This document shows positions 40,587-50,636 of a stretch of DNA of 64,000 nt, in pieces. The notes under the pieces are model-generated. The model searched no databases and was not told the origin of the DNA. It worked only from the letters and a program-made list of their open reading frames with translations. A program made the translations under genes and the position numbers. The stretch is taken from positions 1-64,000 of the forward strand of contig CALVAC010000006.1 in the NCBI GenBank assembly GCA_944325435.1, read 5' to 3'. Each line of letters opens with the position of its first letter. Within the stretch, counting starts at the first letter, position 1. The stretch comes from an uncultured Bacteroidales bacterium (GTDB lineage: Bacteria > Bacteroidota > Bacteroidia > Bacteroidales > UBA932).

Positions 40587-42404
40587 TCAGTTCCAGCCAG
40601 GGTTCTGATGAAGGTTGCCATTCTTCTGGATAACGACCTCGGGAACCGGATAGATGTACATATTGTCATTCCATATCCTGCTGGCATTATAAGTAAGTAT
40701 ATATCCGTTATCCGGATCGTTTTCGGCGTCAATGAAAACATTGCTCGAACTTGATTTTTTTGCAATTCCGGCATACTGTCCATTGTAGGCCTGATCCTGC
40801 GTGAAATATACATCATATACACCATCTCCATTCAGATCAAGAGGGGTGTCCATAGCCGGGATATAGATACCGTCCCACGGTGCATCCTGCCACAGATGAC
40901 CGCAGGCCCAACGCTTCAGGTCATTGAGTCTCAGGCCCTCCAGCACAAGTTCGCACTCCCTTTCCCTGCGTATTTCCAGAATGACAGGATCGGTCACGCC
41001 GGAATATATCGACTGCATATACGGATCGGCTGTCACCGGTCTGGTGTCAAGATCCCCTCCGGTAATGCCTGCCCTGCGCCGCAAAGCCCCTATTGTCCGG
41101 CTCCAGTCATCGTCAGTCAAAGTTCCGAGCTCTGCCTTGGCCTCAGCATAATTCAACAGGACTTCAGCATAGCGTGCATACGGGATATCGTTATAGTTCG
41201 TAGGCCCGTTATCCATGGAAGGATCATCCATCACATATTTAGTAAACTGATATCCTGTCTCCGCCAGACCTACGATATTCGGGGCTGTCGGCACATACTT
41301 TCCGGAAGTGCCCAGGCTTGTATAATCCGCAGCCCGTATGGTCTGGTTCAAACGGTAATCCCTGCCTGCCGTTTCCTCATCAAATGTCTTGTAGGTCCCG
41401 TCTTCATTCCTTTCGTTGTAGAATGTGCCGTCCAGGTTCAGATAAGTCTTCGCAAAGGCACGTGTCATACAGAGGTGGACACCGTAGGACGAGGAATTGT
41501 ACCACCAGTTGGCCGTCCCCATCTGCAGCACAGGATTGAGGGAAAGGGCCAGCATCACCTCTTCCGTCACCGTATTGTCACTGATGAACAGGTCACGGTA
41601 TGCGCCTCTGCCATCACCGGTATAGGCCTCAGCAGCAGTATGAAGCCTGTACGGACCCTGGTTCATGATCAGTTCCGCCGCTTCTGCCGCTTCTGCAAAA
41701 AGCTCATCCGCAGTGATTGTACAGCCCTTCAGATATTCGTCCCCGAATTCGCTGCCTCCATCCGAATGGTATTTCCTGAAAGATGCCTCGAACAGGCAGA
41801 AGCGGGACTTGTAGAACAGGGCGGTCCATTTGTTTACGGTATTGGAATTGGGAGTTATGCCTGTCTCCGTGATATTCCGGTAAGCATAGTCCAGATCAGC
41901 TATAATATTGCTGATTATCACATCCCTGCTGTCCTGGGCCTTATAGAGTTCCTCGCTTTCCGGTTCCAGGACCTTGTCAATCCACGGCACCTCCCCGTAT
42001 TTGACCAGCTTGTCGAAATAGAAATATGCGCGGAACAGCCTCGCTATCCCGGTATAGTTGTTCCTGACATTTTCCGGCACCCGTTCATCTGTGTTGTGCT
42101 GGATGAAATAGTTTACATTCCGGATGCTGCTCCAGTCCCAGGATGTCTCCGAATTGGTCGTGTATGCTCCCACTTCGTAGGTATCAGTCTGTATCTTGGC
42201 TGCATTGTCCATTGTTATATTGATACGGAACGCATCTCCCCATCCCGGAAGCCAGTTGTAGAATCCGTATGTATAGTTCTGCAGACCCGTCTCCGAGCCG
42301 AATACCATATCCGTACTTGCCATATCCTTCGGATTTTCCGTAAGGTCACAGGATACAGCCAGAAAGAATACCGTACCTGAAAGAATATATGCTAACTTTT
42401 TCAT
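40587..42404 (-). CDS. SusD/RagB-family surface nutrient-binding lipoprotein
   Basis: Start at 42404 (MKKLAYILSGTVFFLAVSC) with the lipid cysteine at 19. The 605-residue protein has the family pattern: a TPR-rich helical core (RNVNYFIQHNTDER, YRNITETGITPNSNTVNKWTAL), IPYARYAEVLLNYAEAK, and the C-terminal RRRAGI plus RERECELVLEGLRLNDLKRW block. It caps the SusC transporter on the cell surface and binds the ligand. 46 bp after susC. Confidence 0.9.
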   Translation of the reverse strand: MKKLAYILSGTVFFLAVSCDLTENPKDMASTDMVFGSETGLQNYTYGFYNWLPGWGDAFRINITMDNAAKIQTDTYEVGAYTTNSETSWDWSSIRNVNYFIQHNTDERVPENVRNNYTGIARLFRAYFYFDKLVKYGEVPWIDKVLEPESEELYKAQDSRDVIISNIIADLDYAYRNITETGITPNSNTVNKWTALFYKSRFCLFEASFRKYHSDGGSEFGDEYLKGCTITADELFAEAAEAAELIMNQGPYRLHTAAEAYTGDGRGAYRDLFISDNTVTEEVMLALSLNPVLQMGTANWWYNSSSYGVHLCMTRAFAKTYLNLDGTFYNERNEDGTYKTFDEETAGRDYRLNQTIRAADYTSLGTSGKYVPTAPNIVGLAETGYQFTKYVMDDPSMDNGPTNYNDIPYARYAEVLLNYAEAKAELGTLTDDDWSRTIGALRRRAGITGGDLDTRPVTADPYMQSIYSGVTDPVILEIRRERECELVLEGLRLNDLKRWACGHLWQDAPWDGIYIPAMDTPLDLNGDGVYDVYFTQDQAYNGQYAGIAKKSSSSNVFIDAENDPDNGYILTYNASRIWNDNMYIYPVPEVVIQKNGNLHQNPGWN

Positions 42405-42450
42405 TGTATCGAGAGTCATGTTTATAATTTTCAAGTCTTCGGGAAAGGCC

Positions 42451-45400
42451 TCAGAATGTAATGTTCAGGCCTATGCTGTATGACTTCATGGTAGGATATC
42501 CGAAGCCGTCGCCCGCATCGGCCGCCGATATGGAATCCGTGCCGTAGATATTGGCGGTAACATCTATATCCCTGGTATATCTGTAGACCGGAGACCATGT
42601 CCAGAGATTCTCTCCCGAGAAAAATACCGTCACTTTATCTATCTTCGCCTTTCTCGTCAATTTCTGCGGAATTGTATATCCGATCTGCAGATTTTTCAGC
42701 CTGATATAGGAAACATCCTGAAGATACCTTGTATTGGCAAAATAGTTACCGTTGTAGAACGGTCCGTAATAACCTGTATAACGAGGAAGATACGCATCCC
42801 TGTTATCCTCTGTCCAATAGTTTCCCACATGCCATGTCGGCATATTGTTGTACGGACGGTTATACTGCCCCCAGAACATTGACTCGTTGCTCGGATACCA
42901 GTCCTGTTTGCCGACTCCCTGGAAGAATGCGCTCAGATAAATGTTGTTCCACTCGAGATCAATCCCGAAACTGTAGATATAACGCGGTTCCGAATTTCCG
43001 ATGACCCTCCTGTCTCCGGGGTCATCCACCGTATTGCTCCCGCGGTCAATGTACCCGTTGCCGTTCAAGTCCTCGAATTTGATGTCTCCCGGATACAGCC
43101 TGAAATCATCCGATGTACTCATCAAAGGATTATAATATTCCTGGCCATGTGCCTTTGCATTGGCTTCCGCTATGTCTATCTCATCCTGCGTCTGCCATAG
43201 CCCGTTGGAAACATAACCCCAGATTTCGCCTATCCTCATTCCTTCGTAATAATTGTAGTTGGTATTCGAGGTGCTTAGAGATCCGGTCGCGTTGTTGTAT
43301 TTGTCAATTATGGAATAATAATCGGCAAGTGTTGCCTTTATCCCGTAACTGAACGGCTTGCCTCCGAGCATGAAACTGTCGTTCCAGGTGAGAATGAGCT
43401 CATACCCCCTCGTGGTCATCTCGGCATAGTTCCCTTTTGGAGAACTTGCCCCGTAGACATCAGGGAGAGTAGGGCCTACAGTGTACATATTCAACGTACG
43501 CCTGATGTAATAGTCGCCGGTGAATGTCAGCCTGCCGTCGAAGAAGGCAAGGTCGAGCCCGACATCGAATGTCCTTGCCGTCTCCCAAGTCAGGGATGCG
43601 GGAATCGGTGACGGGGCCTGTGTATAGAGGGCTTCCTTACCGTCGATTATGCGGCCGCTGTCAAAATCGAATATCTCATTGTATGCATAATTGCCTACAT
43701 TGCTGTTGCCGAGCGAGCCATAGGACGCTCTGACCTTGATATTGGTAATGTCTTTCTTGTCCACCCTGAACCAAGGCTCCTCGGTGACACGCCAGCCTAA
43801 GGAAACCGATGGGAAGAATGCCCATCTCTGCCGCGGAGGGAATTTGGAGCTTCCGTCATACCTTCCGTTCAGCTCGATCAGATAACGGTCATCGTAGCTG
43901 TAGTTGATACGGGCAAATGCACCTGCATTCCGCCACCTGTGCCAGTCTCCGGCTACCTGGCGGTTGTCTGTGCCCATGGCAAGCTGTATGTTCTCCACAT
44001 CCCCGGTCAGCAGGTCGTCATTGTACGCTTCAGTGTATTTATAGGTCTGCTGTTCATAATTATATCCTAACAAAGCCTTAAAATAATGCCGGCCGGCGAA
44101 CGTGTCTTCGAATTCGACATATTCGTTTGTCACTATATTGTCATATTTGCCTGCTCCCTCCCTGATATATGACCGGAGACCGGACACGGTTCCGACCACG
44201 CCTTCTATCTGGGAATACTCGGTAGGCACCTTCCTGACACTGTTCGTGAAATCCTTGACTCTGTATGTAAAGTCTGCGTTGATCTTCAACCTGCCATCAA
44301 GGAAAGTCGCATTCGCACGGAATGTCGTATTGAGCTGATCCGTATCATAGGTCCTCTTGCTCTTTCCGTACAGGAAATCACCAACCGAATATACTGCGCT
44401 GTAGGTCATGGTCCCATCCGGATTCCACAAGGTCGAACAAGGGAAAGCCGCATCCGCTATGTTTCTCCATATATTGGAAGTGTTCATCGCATACAGTTCA
44501 GGAGTAATGTATCTTGACCTTGCGATATCTGTGTTGTTGGATATCTTGAGCCACGGAGTCACCTGATAGCCCATCTTCATACGCCCGTTGAAGACCCTGT
44601 ACGATTCCGGATTGACATCTGAGTCGAAAATACCGTTGTTGTCAAAATACCTCATCGAGGCATAATAGTCGAACCTGTCATCGGAACCGGAGATGGAGAT
44701 GTTATGTGTCTGGCTGAAAGAGAAGTCCTTGTAAAGCAGGTCGTAATAGTCCGTACCCTTTACGAAATATACCCAATGTCCGGCTGTACCGAGGCTGCCG
44801 TCACTTACAAGGATTTCATAATTGCCTGTCTCCGCCCGTCTTCCGTACTCGTTGAGCCACGCCGTCGAAAACTCCATTGTATTGTTGATACCCGATGGTG
44901 TCGTATGTCTTTTATTATACCACGCAGTATAGAAATGCTCCGCATACGTATATCCGTCAGTGACTACATCAGGAACGGAAACAGGCATCCCGAACGTGAA
45001 ATTGGCTGAATATGTCACTGTCGGCTTGCCTTTCGAGGCATTCTTGGTCGTAATCAATACGACACCATACGGGGCCCTCGAACCGTAGACAGCAGACGAG
45101 GCTGCGTCCTTGAGCACGGAAACCGACTCTATATCATTTGGATTGATAAGACTGGCATCTCCCTCGACTCCATCTATAAGGACAAGTGCGCTTCCTCCCT
45201 GGCCGATAGAGGTAGTACCGCGGATATTGTAGCCAGGAGAACTGTTCGGACGTCCATCGGTAAATTTGATGTTGAGGTTAGGCACCGCTCCCTGAAGCAT
45301 CTGCGACATATTTGCCATCGGCCTGCCTGCAAATGCCTCGGAGCTGATCTGGTCGACAGCTCCCGTCAGATTGACCTTCTTCTGGGTACCGTATCCGACC

Positions 45401-45984
45401 ACGACCACTTCATCAAGATACAGATTGTCATCCGGCATCGTAACTGACAGGGATGCCCTGCCGTTCAGGCTTACATCGACAGTCCTGTACCCTATCGATG
45501 AAAACCGCAGGACCCCGTCTTCCGGAACCTGGATGCTGAATTTTCCGTCAAGGTCTGTCACTGTACCGGTGGAGGTGCCTGCAAGCAGCACACTTGCACC
45601 TATGACAGGCTGTCCGTCCATGTCGCGGACTTCTCCCGTGACCGTCCGGTCTGCAGGTTCCGGCTCCCGCGGTTTCTGGACGGAAACAATCACATGCGAC
45701 CTGTTGAATGAATAGGTATAGCCTGTCCCGTCAAGGAGCCGGCCAAGGATGTCACTGACCCTGCCCTTATCCTGAGGGGCGCTGACAACAAGGCTTGCAT
45801 CGACGGATGCGGCATCGTAGTCAATTGAAAGGTCAGTCTGCTGTTCGATCTGGTCGAAAGCCGCGGCAAGGGTAATCCTCTCACCGGAAAGCTTTACCAT
45901 CTGGTCCTGCGCAAAGGCTGCTGCCGGAAACAAGACGGCAACCGTCAGCGCAAGGAGCACATTTTTAACTGGATTGAATTTCAT
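42451..45984 (-). CDS. SusC/RagA TonB-linked transporter with STN signalling domain
   Basis: A 1177-residue outer-membrane protein. After the signal peptide (to about residue 25) comes an STN domain (about 28-103, VKLSGERITLAAAFDQIEQQT), then a carboxypeptidase-like regulatory domain (TVTGEVRDMDGQPVIGASV...), the TonB box region DEVVVVGYGTQKK, the plug and a 22-strand barrel ending in aromatic YSIGLNITF. The STN domain marks transporters that signal to a FecR anti-sigma factor, and fecR and an ECF sigma gene lie just upstream. Transport needs TonB; the substrate is unknown. Confidence 0.93.
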   Translation of the reverse strand: MKFNPVKNVLLALTVAVLFPAAAFAQDQMVKLSGERITLAAAFDQIEQQTDLSIDYDAASVDASLVVSAPQDKGRVSDILGRLLDGTGYTYSFNRSHVIVSVQKPREPEPADRTVTGEVRDMDGQPVIGASVLLAGTSTGTVTDLDGKFSIQVPEDGVLRFSSIGYRTVDVSLNGRASLSVTMPDDNLYLDEVVVVGYGTQKKVNLTGAVDQISSEAFAGRPMANMSQMLQGAVPNLNIKFTDGRPNSSPGYNIRGTTSIGQGGSALVLIDGVEGDASLINPNDIESVSVLKDAASSAVYGSRAPYGVVLITTKNASKGKPTVTYSANFTFGMPVSVPDVVTDGYTYAEHFYTAWYNKRHTTPSGINNTMEFSTAWLNEYGRRAETGNYEILVSDGSLGTAGHWVYFVKGTDYYDLLYKDFSFSQTHNISISGSDDRFDYYASMRYFDNNGIFDSDVNPESYRVFNGRMKMGYQVTPWLKISNNTDIARSRYITPELYAMNTSNIWRNIADAAFPCSTLWNPDGTMTYSAVYSVGDFLYGKSKRTYDTDQLNTTFRANATFLDGRLKINADFTYRVKDFTNSVRKVPTEYSQIEGVVGTVSGLRSYIREGAGKYDNIVTNEYVEFEDTFAGRHYFKALLGYNYEQQTYKYTEAYNDDLLTGDVENIQLAMGTDNRQVAGDWHRWRNAGAFARINYSYDDRYLIELNGRYDGSSKFPPRQRWAFFPSVSLGWRVTEEPWFRVDKKDITNIKVRASYGSLGNSNVGNYAYNEIFDFDSGRIIDGKEALYTQAPSPIPASLTWETARTFDVGLDLAFFDGRLTFTGDYYIRRTLNMYTVGPTLPDVYGASSPKGNYAEMTTRGYELILTWNDSFMLGGKPFSYGIKATLADYYSIIDKYNNATGSLSTSNTNYNYYEGMRIGEIWGYVSNGLWQTQDEIDIAEANAKAHGQEYYNPLMSTSDDFRLYPGDIKFEDLNGNGYIDRGSNTVDDPGDRRVIGNSEPRYIYSFGIDLEWNNIYLSAFFQGVGKQDWYPSNESMFWGQYNRPYNNMPTWHVGNYWTEDNRDAYLPRYTGYYGPFYNGNYFANTRYLQDVSYIRLKNLQIGYTIPQKLTRKAKIDKVTVFFSGENLWTWSPVYRYTRDIDVTANIYGTDSISAADAGDGFGYPTMKSYSIGLNITF

Positions 45985-46108
45985 GATACCGTGCTGGTGT
46001 TTTTGTGGTTACACAATATAGTAAGCCAACCGCATCCACACGCACAGTCCGAAAGATTAAAAAAATGTTAAAAACGGTCAGGATCTGCAGACAGTCGTGG
46101 AGATGGTG

Positions 46109-47008
46109 CTAAAAATAGAAAAACACCTTCTTCCCATCCAGCCGGTACCGCGAACCGTCTACGAGCATCGTCAGGACATCCATAGTCTCCTCAAGCGTCT
46201 CATCAGGACGGAATTTGACAAAATATTCCCTGCGGGAACGGTTCCGGGACATATCGTAATAGATCTTCACATCATACTTGCGCTCTATGGCGGAGGCTAT
46301 TTCCGCAAAATCCGCCCCGTTGAACACAAGATACCCCTGCTCCCAGGATGCCACTTTCTCCGCATCGACCCTGGTCACTGAAGTCTCTCGGCTGAAACTG
46401 TCGAATGACAGCTGCATATCCGGATCAAGGATACAGACCCGGCCGCTGTCTGCCGTCACCGCCACTTCTACCCGGCCTTCCACAAGAGTTGTCCTCGTGA
46501 CGTGGTCATCCGGATAGGCCTCCACACAGAACCTCGTGCCGAGAGCCGTGACATCCATATGTCTCGTCTTCACCATAAAGCGCCTTTTTTCATCCCGGGC
46601 CACATCGAAATTAGCCTCTCCCGTCAGGAAGACAGTCCTGTCATCTCCCGTAAACTGCTCCGGGAAGAAAATGGATGAACCGGCATTCAACGCCACCACA
46701 GTGCCGTCTGCCAGAGTAAGGGACATCCGCTCCCCGTATTCCGTACTTACCAGGGCATATTCAGTTTCCGGTCTGGCAACAAATGTCAATGTCAGGACAG
46801 AAGACAGCACGGCCACTGCAAGCGAAGCGGCCGCAAACCATATATACCGGCCGGACATCTTTCTGCCTTCACTTGCATCGATCATCCTGTGGACTGCTTC
46901 AAGATCCTTTATGGTCTCTGAAGATATCTTTCCATCAGAGTCCTCCCAAAGCCGTCTGATGACTTTTTCATCGCGCAGGTCTTCCATGTCGTTTCCTTTA
47001 CTGTCCAT
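46109..47008 (-). CDS. FecR-family anti-sigma factor
   Basis: A 299-residue protein with a cytosolic N-terminal part, one membrane helix near residues 57-77 (YIWFAAASLAVAVLSSVLTLTF) and a periplasmic FecR domain (YGERMSLTLADGTVVALNAGS, FLTGEANFDVARD, VTALGTRFCVEAYPDD). The C-terminal domain (VFNGADFAEIASAIERKYDV) contacts STN domains. It holds the sigma factor until the SusC transporter signals. Start at 47008, two bases after the sigma stop. It precedes susC by 124 bp. Confidence 0.92.
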   Translation of the reverse strand: MDSKGNDMEDLRDEKVIRRLWEDSDGKISSETIKDLEAVHRMIDASEGRKMSGRYIWFAAASLAVAVLSSVLTLTFVARPETEYALVSTEYGERMSLTLADGTVVALNAGSSIFFPEQFTGDDRTVFLTGEANFDVARDEKRRFMVKTRHMDVTALGTRFCVEAYPDDHVTRTTLVEGRVEVAVTADSGRVCILDPDMQLSFDSFSRETSVTRVDAEKVASWEQGYLVFNGADFAEIASAIERKYDVKIYYDMSRNRSRREYFVKFRPDETLEETMDVLTMLVDGSRYRLDGKKVFFYF

Positions 47009-47010
47009 AA

Positions 47011-47604
47011 CTAACCATATATAAAGTAAGCCAACGGCACGATTACACACAAGAGATATTTCAAGGTACGACGCAGTACGGACTGCGCTGCCGTGAGATG
47101 GTTTTCCACTGTCCGCTTGCTTATATTCAGTCTTTCCGCTATCTCATCATTGCTGTACCCGCCCCAGCGGCTCATCACGAATATTTCCCGTCTCCGCTGC
47201 GGCATGCTTCTGACCGTTTCCGCTATCCTTGCCCTGATCTGCCGTTCCTTCAGTTTCTCTTCCGGCCCGGCATCCGTCACCTCGGACCGGGTCTTCCCTT
47301 CTTCGACATATTTCTTCACGACATCGAGATGATCATAATAATTATAGACCGAAAACCTGGCCATCTGAAAAAGATAGCCCTCGAACGAACGTACTTCGGA
47401 CAGTTTCGCGCGGTCTTTCCATATATTGAAGAAAATATCCTGCGCAATGTCTCTGGCCTGTTCCTCATCTCCGGTGCAGGCTTTCAGAAATGCCACGACT
47501 TTCGGCTGGTAGCGGATGAAAAGCCAGTCGAAAGCCGTCCTGCTCCCTTCACTCAATTCTTTAAGCAATATGCTGCTGTCTTTCTGCACCTCGACTGTCT
47601 CCAA
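47011..47604 (-). CDS. ECF RNA polymerase sigma factor (Bacteroidetes type)
   Basis: A 197-residue ECF sigma factor with region 2 (AFDWLFIRYQPKVVAFL, ARDIAQDIFFNIWKDR, EGYLFQMARFSVYNYY) and region 4 (PQRRREIFVMSRWGGYSNDEIAERLNISKRTVENHL, read in parts), plus a hydrophobic tail. No ATG exists in this frame near the start. The TTG at 47604 gives the full family length, and an imperfect -7 box (TAACTTTA) lies about 15 bases before it, suggesting a very short leader. It should direct transcription of the SusC/SusD operon. Confidence 0.9.
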   Translation of the reverse strand: METVEVQKDSSILLKELSEGSRTAFDWLFIRYQPKVVAFLKACTGDEEQARDIAQDIFFNIWKDRAKLSEVRSFEGYLFQMARFSVYNYYDHLDVVKKYVEEGKTRSEVTDAGPEEKLKERQIRARIAETVRSMPQRRREIFVMSRWGGYSNDEIAERLNISKRTVENHLTAAQSVLRRTLKYLLCVIVPLAYFIYG

Positions 47605-47668
47605 GCCATATCGGCCGGTAAAGTTATGGAAATTCCCTCAATTTTCAATAGGCAATTGACAAAAGGAC

Positions 47669-47699
47669 AGGTGACCCGGACTGGAGATCCGGATCACCT
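47669..47699 (-). terminator. Terminator after pgk
   Basis: A 12-bp stem with one mismatch (AGGTGATCCGGA and TCCGGGTCACCT on the minus strand) and a 7-base loop, followed by GTCCTTTTG. It lies 67 bases after the pgk stop. Confidence 0.55.
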
Positions 47700-47765
47700 G
47701 CGACATGTCATATAAATCATTCACACCGTCTGCCGATACATACCGAGACAGGCGGCTGTACAGTC

Positions 47766-49019
47766 CTATTCACGGATGGCAGCGATACCCGGAAGTTCCT
47801 TGCCTTCGAGGTATTCGAGCATCGCACCGCCGCCGGTGGATACATAGCTGACCTTCTTCGCATAGCCCATCTGGGTGACGGCAGCTACAGAATCTCCGCC
47901 TCCCACGAGAGTGAACGCTCCGTTCTCGGTCGCCTTTGCAAGCATCTCCGCCACCTTGTTGGTACCCTTTGCGAATGCAGGAATCTCAAATACCCCGACA
48001 GGTCCGTTCCAGAGGATGGTCTTCGACTTCATAATGACATCCTCCCATACTGCAAGCGTGCTCGGAGCGGCATCAACACCCTCCCACTCATCAGGGATCT
48101 CGTTGTTTGCGCAGATCTTGGTGTTTGCATCGTTGGAGAAAGCATCAGCGATGACAACCTCCTTTGAAAGATACAGCTTCACGCCTTTCTCCTCAGCCTT
48201 CTTCATGATATTGAGGGCAAGGTCGAGCTGGTCATCCTCGCAGAGGGACTTTCCGATCTTTCCGCCCTGGGCCTTGATGAAGGTATACACCATACCTCCG
48301 CCGATAATCATATTGTCGACAACATCGAAAAGATGCTCGATAATGCCGATCTTTGAAGACACTTTCGCCCCGCCGATGATAGCGGTCACCGGATGTTCAG
48401 GAGTCTTGAGGACACGGTCGATGGCCTTGATCTCGCCCTCCATCAGATAGCCGAACATCTTGTCGTTCGGGAAGTATTTTGCTATGAGTGCCGTAGAAGC
48501 GTGTGCACGGTGAGCGGTACCGAATGCATCGTTGATATAGCAGTCGGCATACGAAGCGAGCTTCTCGACGAACTTCTTCTGGCTCTCCTTTACGGCAGCC
48601 TTGGCAGCCTTCTTCTCATCATCGGTCGCATCATCCGCAAGACCTCTCGGCTTGCCCTCCTCCTCTGCATAGAAACGGAGGTTTTCAAGTACGAGCACCT
48701 CGCCGGGCTTGAGGGCAGCCACCTGCTCGTCAGCCTTCATACAGTCATCCGCAAACTTCACAGGCACTCCGAGGAGTTCCTGCACACGGCCGATGATATG
48801 TCTGAGGGAGAACTTGTCCGTCACACCCTTAGGTCGGCCGAGATGAGACATGATTATAAGCGAGCCGCCTTTCTCGAGGACTTTCTTCAGTGTCGGGATG
48901 GCAGCCCTGATACGGGTGTCATCGGTGATTTCAAGTTTTTCGTTGAGAGGGACATTGAAGTCAACCCTGACGATGGCTTTCTTGCCAGTAAAATCGTAAG
49001 TGTCAATGTTCTGTTGCAT
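47766..49019 (-). CDS. pgk: Phosphoglycerate kinase
   Basis: Full-length at 417 residues. It has [12 protein letters not shown] (14-25), the phosphoglycerate-binding HLGRPKG (about 59-65), [34 protein letters not shown] and the nucleotide loop [11 protein letters not shown], then [13 protein letters not shown]. It makes ATP from 1,3-bisphosphoglycerate in glycolysis. It is divergent from metK, with its own promoter. Confidence 0.97.
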   Translation of the reverse strand: MQQNIDTYDFTGKKAIVRVDFNVPLNEKLEITDDTRIRAAIPTLKKVLEKGGSLIIMSHLGRPKGVTDKFSLRHIIGRVQELLGVPVKFADDCMKADEQVAALKPGEVLVLENLRFYAEEEGKPRGLADDATDDEKKAAKAAVKESQKKFVEKLASYADCYINDAFGTAHRAHASTALIAKYFPNDKMFGYLMEGEIKAIDRVLKTPEHPVTAIIGGAKVSSKIGIIEHLFDVVDNMIIGGGMVYTFIKAQGGKIGKSLCEDDQLDLALNIMKKAEEKGVKLYLSKEVVIADAFSNDANTKICANNEIPDEWEGVDAAPSTLAVWEDVIMKSKTILWNGPVGVFEIPAFAKGTNKVAEMLAKATENGAFTLVGGGDSVAAVTQMGYAKKVSYVSTGGGAMLEYLEGKELPGIAAIRE

Positions 49020-49103
49020 AATCCGATATATTTTAAAATCTATATTTACCTCCAGCCGGACGGAATTTCCGGCAAAAAATCATACAAATTCCAAAATGCA
49101 GGG

Positions 49104-49111
49104 CAAAATTA
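49104..49111 (-). promoter_or_regulatory. Promoter -7 box of pgk
   Basis: TAATTTTG on the minus strand followed by CCC; transcription start near 49097, leader of about 78 bases. Confidence 0.5.
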
Positions 49112-49133
49112 GCAAAATTCTGGAATTTTTACT

Positions 49134-49141
49134 TAACTTTG
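49134..49141 (+). promoter_or_regulatory. Promoter -7 box of metK
   Basis: TAACTTTG is a perfect TAnnTTTG; the transcript would start near 49148, seven bases before the riboswitch begins. Confidence 0.6.
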
Positions 49142-49154
49142 CCCCGAAAATAAA

Positions 49155-49203
49155 TGTGGAGAGATTTGGCTGCTTGCAACCACACAAAAAAATGCTAAAA
49201 AAC
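49155..49203 (+). promoter_or_regulatory. SAM-II riboswitch upstream of metK
   Basis: The layout matches SAM-II: stem P1 TGTGG (49155-49159) with CCACA (49180-49184), a loop containing GATTTGGCTGCTTGCAA, then an A-rich linker and AATGCTAAAAAAC (49191-49203), whose GCTAAA completes the pseudoknot and SAM pocket. Known SAM-II RNAs share GAUUU...UGCAA inside the loop and GCUAAAA behind it. High SAM should lower metK expression. The gene it precedes makes SAM, which strongly supports the call. Confidence 0.78.
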
Positions 49204-49232
49204 TTTTTCATAAGGTTAGGATTTTAATGATT

Positions 49233-49264
49233 GCTCCGCATGCGTGATGTGTGCGGAGCTTTTT
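49233..49264 (+). terminator. Intrinsic terminator in the metK leader
   Basis: GCTCCGCA (49233-49240) pairs perfectly with TGCGGAGC (49252-49259), followed by five T residues. It ends 12 bases before the metK start codon, so it can only act as an attenuator, presumably controlled by the riboswitch 30 bases upstream. Confidence 0.7.
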
Positions 49265-49275
49265 ATTTATACGAT

Positions 49276-50616
49276 ATGTACAACAACTATCTTTTTACTT
49301 CCGAATCGGTGTCCGAGGGACACCCGGACAAGGTGTCGGACCAGATTTCCGACGCCATCCTTGATGAATTCCTCCGCCAGGATCCAGAGGCGAAGGTGGC
49401 GTGCGAGACATTCTGCAGCACCGGTCTCGTCGTTGTAGGAGGAGAGGTGCGCTCCGAAGACGCATACGTGGACATACAGGCGACAGTAAGGCGCGTGATC
49501 GACCGTATCGGCTACAACAAGGCCGAATATATGTTCGACAGCAACTCTTGCGGTGTTCTTTCCGCCCTGCATGAACAGAGCGCGGACATCAACCGGGGCG
49601 TGGTGAGAGCCGACCCTGATGAGCAGGGGGCCGGAGACCAGGGAATGATGTTCGGCTATGCCTGCAGGGATACGGCCGAATATATGCCTCTTCCGTTAGC
49701 CCTGTCGCATCTCGCGCTGAGGGTTCTCGCCCGTATCAGGAAAGAGCAGCCGGAACGGATGCCGTACCTCAGGCCGGACTCCAAGTCTCAGTTCACCATA
49801 GAGTACGATGGCTCGACCCGCAGACCTGTCCGCATCCATACTATAGTAATCTCCACCCAGCACGATAACTTCGTGGTGCCTGAACTGGGCAGAATGAGCT
49901 ATGAAGAAGCCGTGGAGCAGTACGGACAGGACAGGGTGGACAAGGCAATGCAGGACAAGATAAGGAAAGACATACAGGAAATCCTGATCCCTGCAATGAT
50001 AGAGGAGCTCGCGCCACGTACTGCCGCCCTGTTCAAGGGAGACTATATACTCCATGTGAACCCTACAGGGAAATTCGTCATCGGAGGGCCTCACGGGGAC
50101 ACAGGACTGACAGGACGCAAGATAATCGTGGACACCTACGGAGGCAAGGGCGCGCATGGAGGTGGGGCCTTCTCAGGCAAGGACCCGTCAAAGGTGGACA
50201 GGTCGGCGGCATACGCAGCAAGGTACATAGCGAAGAACCTTGTCGCGGCAGGAGTGGCGGATGAACTGCTCGTGCAGGTTGCATACGCCATCGGAGTGGC
50301 AAGGCCGGTGAGCATCTACGCCGACTCCTACGGGACCGCGAAGAAAGACCGGTCGGGGCATCAGATTACAGATGAAGAAATTGCGGCACGGATCGGTGAA
50401 CTGTTCGATCTGCGTCCGGCAAAGATAATAGAGAAGTTCCATCTGAAGTACCCTATCTACGAACCCACAGCCGCATACGGACATGTCGGACGGCATCCGT
50501 ACCAGGATGTCGTCGAGGTCGTCAGGAACGGAAAAAGAAGCCAGGAAGTGGCCCTTTTCTTCGGCTGGGAACTTCTTGACTCAATTGATGCCGTAAAGAA
50601 GGCTTTTGACCTGTAA
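49276..50616 (+). CDS. metK: S-adenosylmethionine synthetase
   Basis: From 49276 ([19 protein letters not shown]) the protein has 446 residues. It has the three-domain layout with EGHPDK and ISDAILDE, the ATP motif [12 protein letters not shown], and [23 protein letters not shown] with [22 protein letters not shown] (given in parts). It joins methionine and ATP to SAM. Longer than the E. coli enzyme (384), as common in Bacteroidetes. The start at 49276 follows the terminator hairpin; an upstream frame from 49231 lies inside the leader. Confidence 0.96.
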   Translation: MYNNYLFTSESVSEGHPDKVSDQISDAILDEFLRQDPEAKVACETFCSTGLVVVGGEVRSEDAYVDIQATVRRVIDRIGYNKAEYMFDSNSCGVLSALHEQSADINRGVVRADPDEQGAGDQGMMFGYACRDTAEYMPLPLALSHLALRVLARIRKEQPERMPYLRPDSKSQFTIEYDGSTRRPVRIHTIVISTQHDNFVVPELGRMSYEEAVEQYGQDRVDKAMQDKIRKDIQEILIPAMIEELAPRTAALFKGDYILHVNPTGKFVIGGPHGDTGLTGRKIIVDTYGGKGAHGGGAFSGKDPSKVDRSAAYAARYIAKNLVAAGVADELLVQVAYAIGVARPVSIYADSYGTAKKDRSGHQITDEEIAARIGELFDLRPAKIIEKFHLKYPIYEPTAAYGHVGRHPYQDVVEVVRNGKRSQEVALFFGWELLDSIDAVKKAFDL

Positions 50617-50636
50617 CCGGAGTCTACCGGATAGCG

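Noticed and set aside
40896..42380. 494-codon plus-strand frame opposite the SusD gene
   Set aside because: It lies wholly antisense to a clear SusD with all family motifs, and its translation has no domain and looks like a GC-driven shadow.
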